Shown here piece by piece: positions 8,402 to 14,986 of a stretch of DNA of 19,503 nt (the stretch's first letter is position 1; the number at the start of each line of letters is the position of its first letter). The notes beneath the pieces were generated by a model, which saw nothing but the letters and a program-made list of their open reading frames with translations, was not told where the DNA came from and did no database searches. Source of the DNA: Candidatus Helarchaeota archaeon. GTDB lineage: Archaea; Asgardarchaeota; Lokiarchaeia; Helarchaeales; HEL-GB-A. Position numbers and translations under genes: made by a program. The stretch is from positions 1 through 19,503 of the forward strand of contig JABXJU010000071.1 of assembly GCA_013375405.1 (NCBI GenBank). The letters run 5' to 3'.

Positions 8402-9562
8402 ATGACCAGTGCGAAAATATTAAGTTTAGTAAATGTTTCCACCGTCCCAAAAGATGTGCAACAGTTATTAGAGGAACCAATTACCATCATAAAAGGTGCT
8501 GAAGAAAAAGATTTTCAAGCGTTACAGCAAGCGGGTATTAATAAAATCAAAGATCTTATTCAAATCCAAGATGCTGAAAAAGTACAAAAAAGTATCGATT
8601 CATTAACGTTAGAAAAATTGGTTACAACCGCCCGGATAATAGATGCTATTGCTCAAAAAAAGGAGGAAGTAGCTGGGAAGAAAGTAATCGTGGCGGGATT
8701 GGATTCTGCGGGGAAAACCACGATAATAAATACTATTCTTGATCCACTAAACTATAAACCCGGCGATGAAAAACCAACAAAAGGAATAAATTATGAAAAA
8801 TTCAATTTATTCGGATTTAAGGTTAATCTCTGGGATTTAGGCGGTCAACAAATTTATCGCTCCGACTACCTAACAGAGAAGAACTCCGATCGGCATTTTG
8901 GTTTTACTGGTTTATTCATTTACGTGATTGATATTCAAGCACCAAAAAGATTCCAAGAATCCTATGACTATCTTAACCGTATTGCAGCTATTTATAAACA
9001 TCTCGATGAGACGCCTTATTGTTTAATTTTACTTCATAAGAGCGACCCATCTCTCAAACCAAAGGATATCGAAACCCGCACCACGGAATTAACAAAGGAA
9101 ATAAAGAAAATTCTATCGGGCTTCTTAGTCTCATTTTACAATACCAGTGTGTTTGAACGTGGCTCTCTCTTCCTTGCTCTTAGCAAAGGCCTGCGTGAAA
9201 TTAGTGTGGTAAAATCCATACTTTCAGGAATCCTAAATTTGTTTCAAGAAAAAATTAAGTCAAATTACATCTCATTATACGATAAAACTGGTATATGCGC
9301 TGCAGAAGCTGGAGAAGTCTATGAACTTCTTAAGACTTTCACAATTAATGTTATTTTGAGCGAAGAATTGGGGATTTTTCCCCCCGAAGCATCCAAACTC
9401 ATCTTGGCGCTGAAGAATGGTGAGTTTTGTATAATAGAAAAAATCGAAGCGGATAAAGAGCAATTTTATTTAGCCTGGAAAGGTGGAGAAAATCCGGAGG
9501 TATTAATTCATCCCCCCATCATCAAAGAGATGGAGCCCTGGATCGTTAATTTCTTGCAATAA
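8402..9562 (+). CDS. Arf-like small GTPase with N-terminal HhH-like and C-terminal roadblock/longin-like regions
   Basis: The protein has 386 residues. The GTPase core (about 93-285) has P-loop GLDSAGKT (99-106), switch I KPTKG with Thr126, Walker B/switch II WDLGGQ (144-149), HKSD (212-215) in place of NKxD, and a G5-like NTSVF near 247-251. The GLDxAGKT and WDxGGQ forms are those of the Arf/SAR family. Residues 35-85 (LQQAGINKIKDLIQI...) look like a helix-hairpin-helix pair. Residues 286-386 begin with NYISLYDKTGICAAEAG and have the strand and helix pattern of roadblock or longin folds, as in Rag GTPases; this last point is tentative. There is no N-terminal Gly for myristoylation. The ATG has GAGGAG six bases upstream. 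It is paralogous to the GTPase at 12175-13383, diverges from scpB, and ends 16 bases from the convergent longin-like gene. Confidence 0.88.
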   Translation: MTSAKILSLVNVSTVPKDVQQLLEEPITIIKGAEEKDFQALQQAGINKIKDLIQIQDAEKVQKSIDSLTLEKLVTTARIIDAIAQKKEEVAGKKVIVAGLDSAGKTTIINTILDPLNYKPGDEKPTKGINYEKFNLFGFKVNLWDLGGQQIYRSDYLTEKNSDRHFGFTGLFIYVIDIQAPKRFQESYDYLNRIAAIYKHLDETPYCLILLHKSDPSLKPKDIETRTTELTKEIKKILSGFLVSFYNTSVFERGSLFLALSKGLREISVVKSILSGILNLFQEKIKSNYISLYDKTGICAAEAGEVYELLKTFTINVILSEELGIFPPEASKLILALKNGEFCIIEKIEADKEQFYLAWKGGENPEVLIHPPIIKEMEPWIVNFLQ

Positions 9563-9578
9563 ATAAAAAACTATAATA

Positions 9579-10775
9579 TTAAGATTCTATTTGGAAAATT
9601 CTATTAAAATCTTCCTTCATTTTTGAATCCCGGGTGTATTCGAGAAGCATATTACGATCAATTCCTAAAATTTTTGCCATTTCATCCGCAGCTTTTCCTA
9701 CATCTCTATTTCTTCTTAGTTTTCGCATCTCATCCAGATGAATATAAATTTCTTTAACTTGTTGGAATTTGTCTGGAGGTAAGCGTTCAATCTCTCGAAA
9801 CAAATTAAAGTGCTGTTTTAAATTTATCCTTAATTTTTCAAACTGCTTGCGAAATATGAATTCAATTCCTTTCTTAGTTTTATGGCTTTTAATGACTTTC
9901 TCGCTTCGTTTCGTTAATTTTTCAACGATTTCTAAAAGTTGTTCAATAAATTTTTCGAGATTTATGGAAATTTGATCAATCTGCTGATTTAACTTGTGTA
10001 AAGCTTCGGGAGTCATTTGATTTTTATATTGCTGAAGTTTATGTTTTTGAATTACAATAGTTTCTTTCTTAAGCTTCAATGTATTGGCTAAATCTACAAT
10101 ATGCCTGATATCCTCAGGCGATAAATTATAAAGATCAATTTGTTTGATCTCCCATGCTAATTTTAAGGCATCTTTTACCTCATCCGCTCCAAATTGATCA
10201 ACATCTTTGATATAATCCTCAATAAGATTTTCAATTTCAGATATTGTTGCTTTAAGATGTTTAATTTTGGGTTCATCTAAAAATTTTTCTCTGTCGTGCT
10301 CCAATGCTTGAAATATATCCATATTTTCCGTAATATATGTATAAGATTCAATAACTACCTTTCTTAGATCATCTACATCGGCTTTTACCTGCTCATTTAC
10401 CAAAATTCTTCCTGAAACATGAGTTAACAATTTATCTAAATCATCTATATAGCGAAGGACTAAATTATTATAATTTTCATCAACTAAAATGGTTAAAGTT
10501 GCATCTCGCGCTTTCCCTCTAGCACCGGGATCAGGAACTTCAATACATTTAACAATTCCTATAACAGAAAATGAGGAAAAAGGGATAACTGAAATATTTT
10601 CTGGAACTTTCCCGCCTTCGGCTGCAAACAAATTAATCGATTTTAATGCCACTGCAGAACGAGCTTTTCGTTCTAAGTCAGGATACCATGCAACTGCCTC
10701 CGGACCGATGTCTAGAAATTTACAGTAAATTAGCGCTGCTATTTCTTTGTGTGAATCACCGATTTGGTTGTTCAT
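9579..10775 (-). CDS. Longin-like domain plus long helical/coiled-coil protein, SMC-locus partner
   Basis: The protein has 398 residues and no family I can name with certainty. Residues 10-120 look like a longin or roadblock-type fold: EIAALIYCKFLDIGPEAVAW, then a helix, then ISVIPFSSFSVIGIVK, the motif PDPGARGKARDATLTILVDE and a final helix. The G-P near the first strand and the ARG turn resemble longin-like domains of archaeal and trafficking proteins. Residues 130-398 are almost entirely charged helix with coiled-coil character, and the C-terminal part (about 355-395) may be a small helical DNA- or protein-binding unit. The ATG is 15 bases after the stop of the short scpB, so the two are probably co-transcribed with scpA. 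I infer a GTPase-binding or scaffold role in the SMC complex; no enzyme motif is present. Confidence 0.7.
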   Translation of the reverse strand: MNNQIGDSHKEIAALIYCKFLDIGPEAVAWYPDLERKARSAVALKSINLFAAEGGKVPENISVIPFSSFSVIGIVKCIEVPDPGARGKARDATLTILVDENYNNLVLRYIDDLDKLLTHVSGRILVNEQVKADVDDLRKVVIESYTYITENMDIFQALEHDREKFLDEPKIKHLKATISEIENLIEDYIKDVDQFGADEVKDALKLAWEIKQIDLYNLSPEDIRHIVDLANTLKLKKETIVIQKHKLQQYKNQMTPEALHKLNQQIDQISINLEKFIEQLLEIVEKLTKRSEKVIKSHKTKKGIEFIFRKQFEKLRINLKQHFNLFREIERLPPDKFQQVKEIYIHLDEMRKLRRNRDVGKAADEMAKILGIDRNMLLEYTRDSKMKEDFNRIFQIES

Positions 10776-10790
10776 TTTTGTTTATCCCAA

Positions 10791-11330
10791 TTATTTTTTA
10801 ATTATTTCAAGCATTCGTTTCTTAACTTCTTCTTTAAACGTTTCCTTTATGTTATCAGGGTCTAAATTGAAAACAGAGGCAAAATATAACGTTGTGGTTA
10901 ATAATTTTGTTTTACCACTGGGGTCTACTCTAATAAATCCTTCTCTTTCGAGATCCGCTATATGTTCTTTTGTCTTTCTACCTCTAAATTTTCTCAGTTC
11001 ACTATATTTAATCGGTTGTTTCAATGCGATATAGGCCAAGGTCTGCATTAATTCCTTATCCAACGCTTTCTTGGTCCGAAAAACATCTAACTCCTTTTTT
11101 ATAGCAGGCTTAATTCGCATTTCAATTTGACTTGGCTCGGGATTGATAATTTCAATATGGCTTTTTCTCTGCTCTAAATTTTGTTTAAGGAATGCGAGAA
11201 GCTTATCCAATTCATCTCCTTTAGTATATAATCTCTGTTTGATTTCCTCCAAAGACACAGGGCGTTCTGCGATAAAAAGAATGGCCTCAACTAACCGCGC
11301 ATAATACAAATTGTCAGCTTTTGAACTCAT
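10791..11330 (-). CDS. scpB: ScpB-like KITE protein, short second paralog
   Basis: The protein has 179 residues, a normal ScpB size. It begins ARLVEAILFIAERPVSLEEI (11-30), which is the ScpB first winged-helix helix. It has TLAYIALKQPIKYSEL (97-112) at the place of the usual IAYRQPxTR signature, with the Arg changed to Lys, and DLEREGFIRVD (126-136) in the second wing. It should contact the kleisin linker and SMC neck. It follows scpA by only 10 bases, with a GATGG binding site overlapping the scpA stop, so the pair is translationally coupled. It is well diverged from the ScpB at 7537-8337 and lacks that protein's acidic tail, suggesting separate roles or a heterodimer. Confidence 0.85.
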   Translation of the reverse strand: MSSKADNLYYARLVEAILFIAERPVSLEEIKQRLYTKGDELDKLLAFLKQNLEQRKSHIEIINPEPSQIEMRIKPAIKKELDVFRTKKALDKELMQTLAYIALKQPIKYSELRKFRGRKTKEHIADLEREGFIRVDPSGKTKLLTTTLYFASVFNLDPDNIKETFKEEVKKRMLEIIKK

Positions 11331-11340
11331 GTGCCATCAT

Positions 11341-12111
11341 TTACCTTTTTTTACGCATACGGAGAAAAATTTGATGAGTATCGATATCTTGATCTGCATC
11401 AATGATACCATCGGCAATTAAGAAGAGGATTGCGAGGAGAACACGTGCCGTCTGTATTCTTATATCCGAGGCAATACCCCTTAAACCTCCCATAAGTCCT
11501 CCAAACGTAATCTCATGGTCCGGGGCTTCTTCACACATTCTCCTGATCGCCTGAAAAACCATTTCATTCTTTTCTTGAATATTCATTCGGTCCGCATCAA
11601 CTTCGTAGAAATCATCCATATCCATTGCTTGTGCCAGAGGAACGCGCCTTCTACGGGAACCACCACCTTCCTGACGCTTCTTATCTCGTTCAATCTTCTT
11701 CTCTAACTGACGTTTCTCATTCAAGAGCACATTTACAAGTTCATCAAAAAGCATGTCTGCATCAGCTTCCTCTCCAAGTCGCCTAAGCGGCAAGCCAAGC
11801 TTTCCTAACTGTTTACTCTCATAACGCTTGTTTTCAATTTCGAGTCGTTCTTTGAAAGTTTCCTCACTATGGATTAAATAAAGTATTTTTGCATAATGGA
11901 GCCGTGCAGCTGATTGCAGTGCTAACCCCAATATCTTAAATTTCAGGTTATCCCTCATTTTTTCAAAAAAATCAGGAAGTAGTTTTCCAATATTATAATT
12001 CCACGGATTTTTATTCCTCCAAATATCGGGATCAATCAATGCATTGTAAGGATGCTTGAAGTAAAATTCCTTATCTGCCTCGCCATCCGTGGTATTATCC
12101 ATTTGTACCAT
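11341..12111 (-). CDS. scpA: ScpA, kleisin subunit of the SMC complex
   Basis: The protein has 256 residues, the usual ScpA length. The N-terminal part has the kleisin pattern NPWNYNIGKLLPDFFEKM (35-52) followed by the helix LALQSAARLHYAKILYLI (63-80) that binds the SMC neck. The C-terminal winged helix (about 180-253) has TARVLLAILFLIADGII and ends with the short wing THQIFLRMR that binds the SMC cap. The linker (about 83-175), which should carry ScpB, is highly charged and includes a Gly/Arg patch (GGGSRRRR) near 149-156. The ATG at 12111 has only weak GAG upstream. A TATA-like CTTTTTTATAG at about 12133-12143 could drive a nearly leaderless scpA-scpB transcript from the 63-base gap after the GTPase gene. 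ATG 12102 is an alternative start. Confidence 0.9.
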   Translation of the reverse strand: MVQMDNTTDGEADKEFYFKHPYNALIDPDIWRNKNPWNYNIGKLLPDFFEKMRDNLKFKILGLALQSAARLHYAKILYLIHSEETFKERLEIENKRYESKQLGKLGLPLRRLGEEADADMLFDELVNVLLNEKRQLEKKIERDKKRQEGGGSRRRRVPLAQAMDMDDFYEVDADRMNIQEKNEMVFQAIRRMCEEAPDHEITFGGLMGGLRGIASDIRIQTARVLLAILFLIADGIIDADQDIDTHQIFLRMRKKR

Positions 12112-12174
12112 CTGACTCTTTTAATGGACGATTCTATAAAAAAGTTATTAAATAAATAAATTGTTATTTGACTT

Positions 12175-13383
12175 TTATTCAATTTTGCCGCGAAGGCCAA
12201 AGACCTGTTTGAGTTCGCTAAGTAATGCAGCTCGTGGTGATAATCCGCCTCTTGGCCCAGATGGTTTCGGTTTAGGGGGCTTCGGGGCAGATGTCGATGT
12301 TTTTTCAAAAGCAGGGGCTGCAGCTCCACCAGATGCCGATGCTTTGCTTAAATGAGTTTCAATTTTATCAAGCCGTGTTTTCATATAATTTATTTGTCGG
12401 TTTACATTGGTTTCCATACCCAAGAATGAATCCACCACTTTCATTAAAAGGGTACCAATTGACTGTATTTTCTCTTCATCTTCCATGGCAACTCCTGAGA
12501 AGAGCCCCTTCAGCATCCTAGAGAACGAGGGCGTCATACTTACAATGTTGTATATTGAACTTGTTTGAATTTCAAAATTCAATTTGTAAGGTTTGAAGGC
12601 TTTCTTTATCTTTGCAGTCATAAAGTCAAGCTTTTCTTGAAAAATAGACAACTTAACAATATCGGGATCACATTTATGAAAAAGTATAATCCAATCAGGT
12701 GATTCTTGGAGATATTTCATAGTTCGCAAAATTTGTTCCAAATAATCGATCGATTCCTGATACCGTAAGTCATCTTGCAGATCAATTAGATACACAATAA
12801 TATCAGTTTCGAGAAAAAACCGGTCTGGCTGATCTATGTAGAACTTCCGGAACTCTTTTTGCCCTCCCAGTTCCATTAAGAGAATATGCTGATCGCTTAA
12901 AAGAAGATCATCTCGAGTGGCTCCCTTTGTGGGTTTCAAGGAGGTAAGTTCGGTGAATGCCACCTCTTTTTTAATGGATTTTAATAACGCTGTCTTCCCC
13001 GCGTTGTCTAGCCCTGCCACTACGATCTTCTTTAAACCTTCTATTGGCTTATAATCTGCCGCCTTTACTATATATTTCGCTGCAGTGATGAGCAATTCGA
13101 GTTTCTCTTTAGGAACTCCTGCCTCACGTATTAAATCGACCCTAGTAATTAATTGATTATATGTAACTTTTGCAAGTTCTTTTATAGTTTTTGCTTTTAG
13201 GAGCTCAAGAATTGTTGTACTCTCCTGCACATTCAAATCTCGAAAATCGTGAATGGGTAAATTTGGAATCTCTTTTAGATCAGGGATCTTTACGGCATCT
13301 AATAAATGCGTAATTTTTTCAAAGATTACTTCTCTTGAATCCGCATTAACCAATTCATTAACAGTACCTGATAAGTCCGACAT
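12175..13383 (-). CDS. Arf-like small GTPase with HhH N-terminus and disordered tail, upstream of scpA
   Basis: The protein has 402 residues. Residues 58-110 resemble the HhH domain of RadA-type proteins (KTIKELAKVTYNQLI, then REAGVPKEKLELLITAAKYI). The GTPase core has P-loop GLDNAGKT (124-131), switch I KPTKG (Thr152), LGGQ (172-175), where the usual WD before it is ME, HKCD (236-239) for NKxD, and TSS (274-276). Blocks such as RYQESIDYLEQIL and IILFHKCDP align with RFQESYDYLNRIA and LILLHKSDP of the GTPase at 8402. After the G domain comes a short coiled coil (about 303-345), a Ser/Ala/Pro/Lys-rich linker and a final helix (about 382-398). The ATG at 13383 has only weak GATGATG upstream. 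It heads the scpA strand and diverges from the phosphodiesterase gene. A GTP-switched regulator of the SMC complex is my inference. Confidence 0.87.
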   Translation of the reverse strand: MSDLSGTVNELVNADSREVIFEKITHLLDAVKIPDLKEIPNLPIHDFRDLNVQESTTILELLKAKTIKELAKVTYNQLITRVDLIREAGVPKEKLELLITAAKYIVKAADYKPIEGLKKIVVAGLDNAGKTALLKSIKKEVAFTELTSLKPTKGATRDDLLLSDQHILLMELGGQKEFRKFYIDQPDRFFLETDIIVYLIDLQDDLRYQESIDYLEQILRTMKYLQESPDWIILFHKCDPDIVKLSIFQEKLDFMTAKIKKAFKPYKLNFEIQTSSIYNIVSMTPSFSRMLKGLFSGVAMEDEEKIQSIGTLLMKVVDSFLGMETNVNRQINYMKTRLDKIETHLSKASASGGAAAPAFEKTSTSAPKPPKPKPSGPRGGLSPRAALLSELKQVFGLRGKIE

Positions 13384-13418
13384 AGAACATCATCTTACTA
13401 AGATAATGAATAGAATCA

Positions 13419-13427
13419 CTTTTATAG
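13419..13427 (+). promoter_or_regulatory. TATA box for the phosphodiesterase gene
   Basis: CTTTTATAG lies in the 70-base gap between the divergent genes. Transcription about 26 bases further on would start near 13449, making the ATG at 13454 nearly leaderless. This argues against the upstream in-frame ATG at 13406. Confidence 0.4.
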
Positions 13428-13453
13428 TCTCATTAAAAATTTACTTGATCGCG

Positions 13454-14953
13454 ATGCGTGTAGCAAACCACGTTATACTTTTAGTAATTGACGACCTTCG
13501 CGCAGAACAATTTAATAAGCTCTTGAATGAAGAAAAACTACCAAATATTAAAAACTTTTTAACAAATGGGATAAGATCAGACAGTACCGCCTCCTTTCCT
13601 GCCATAACATATCCCGCTCAATCAACAATGCTGACGGGTTGCTACCCAGATGCATATAATCCCCCAGGTGGCCACTGGTTACTACGCGACAAGAAGATTA
13701 TACGGAACTACAATTCCTATAAATCTTTTAATACCGTGAATGATGAATTGGGCGATGTGAAAACCATTTATGAACTTGTTCAAGGAAATACCGCTGGTCT
13801 TTTTATTGGATTAAGTCGTGGCTGTTCTCATTTTTGGCCGACAAAAAAACAAATCATTGGATTATATGCCTGGCATTTCTTGGTACTTAAACGCAAGATG
13901 ATACATTTGAACACTCTTATACTTAATCGATTATTAGATTACTTCAATAAACCGCGAAAATATTTCAATAATGGCGAACTCCCGCGATTTATAGTGGGAT
14001 GGTTCTTATCCACTGATACAATGCTTCACAATCATGGTTCTGACTCTGATAGATATTTCCAAAGCCTCCATGATATCGATTCTAAGATCGGTGATTTAAT
14101 TAATGGCAAAGGTAATAGGAAAGGTCTAAAAGAATTAGGCTATTTAGATGACACAGTAATAATCTTAACTTCAGATCATGGTAATTATACTGCAAAAAAC
14201 TGGGTAGATATAGCACCCTACTTTGATCAAGTAGGATTAATTCCTTTGATCCCGAAAAAGAAACAGGATGGGAATTTTGACGCGACTATGGGGTCGCTAG
14301 GCTTCTTCACTTTACGAGGGGACACTTGGTTGGAGCGTCCCACTATTGAGCAAATGCGTCATTACGGCCCTCAGCATATTGACCTATTTGAAGTTCTTTT
14401 GAAAATTCCTGGTGCGAAATTTTTGTATTATCGCGAAGATGGTAATACACATAAGAAAGGACTGATCCATATTCTTAAGAAAGAAGGAGATAAAACATAC
14501 TCCGCTTCCATTGAATATCAAAAAGATAAGACCAAATATTCCTTTGCTGAAAAAGAAATTTTCGGCTACACTGCGGATGAAATTGCTGCTAAAATATTAG
14601 ATGATAAATTTCACACTATTGATGAATGGTTGAAGCATACCCATCATATCGATTTTCCTGTGGTAATCGATCAAGTCGCACGACTTTTCCGTAATCCTAA
14701 TTCGTGCGATATAATGGTTTCAACATGTGGTGAAACTATTTTCAACTACGAACATGGAAAAACCAAAAATGATCATATTCATGGGCACGATATTGGATTA
14801 CATTCAGCTCTCACGGTCCCGCTATTAGTTGCGGGCTCTCAAATCCCTTCCAAAAAACTCCCTTTTTCAAAGAGTACTGACATTGTGCCAACCGTACTTA
14901 AATTACTTGATGAAAAAATTCCCCCACAAGTGGTTGGAACACCACTTTTTTAA
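13454..14953 (+). CDS. Alkaline phosphatase-superfamily phosphodiesterase/nucleotide pyrophosphatase-like
   Basis: The protein has 499 residues. It follows the nucleotide pyrophosphatase/phosphodiesterase (NPP) pattern of the alkaline phosphatase fold. ILLVIDDLR (8-16) holds the first metal Asp. FPAITYPAQSTMLTGCYPDA (48-67) matches the NPP nucleophile segment, with Thr52 as the likely nucleophile. STDTMLHNHG (186-195) gives the D-x3-H-x2-G metal motif (Asp188, His192). ILTSDHGNY (237-245) gives the Asp-His pair, and GLHSALTVPLL near 450 gives the last metal His. It should hydrolyse phosphate or phosphonate mono- or diesters with two metals; the substrate is unknown. No signal peptide is clear, so it may be cytosolic. 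The open frame continues upstream antisense to the GTPase gene, but that part is not coding. The next gene starts 33 bases after its stop. Confidence 0.85.
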   Translation: MRVANHVILLVIDDLRAEQFNKLLNEEKLPNIKNFLTNGIRSDSTASFPAITYPAQSTMLTGCYPDAYNPPGGHWLLRDKKIIRNYNSYKSFNTVNDELGDVKTIYELVQGNTAGLFIGLSRGCSHFWPTKKQIIGLYAWHFLVLKRKMIHLNTLILNRLLDYFNKPRKYFNNGELPRFIVGWFLSTDTMLHNHGSDSDRYFQSLHDIDSKIGDLINGKGNRKGLKELGYLDDTVIILTSDHGNYTAKNWVDIAPYFDQVGLIPLIPKKKQDGNFDATMGSLGFFTLRGDTWLERPTIEQMRHYGPQHIDLFEVLLKIPGAKFLYYREDGNTHKKGLIHILKKEGDKTYSASIEYQKDKTKYSFAEKEIFGYTADEIAAKILDDKFHTIDEWLKHTHHIDFPVVIDQVARLFRNPNSCDIMVSTCGETIFNYEHGKTKNDHIHGHDIGLHSALTVPLLVAGSQIPSKKLPFSKSTDIVPTVLKLLDEKIPPQVVGTPLF

Positions 14954-14986
14954 ATTGTGATTATTAAAGATTATTTAATCTTTATT

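Noticed and set aside
12036..12329. Minus-strand open frame of 97 codons across the GTPase/scpA gap
   Set aside because: It overlaps both real genes in another frame and has no recognisable domain.
13253..13453. N-terminal extension of the phosphodiesterase frame
   Set aside because: It is antisense to the GTPase start, lacks family similarity, and the TATA box at 13419-13427 lies inside it.
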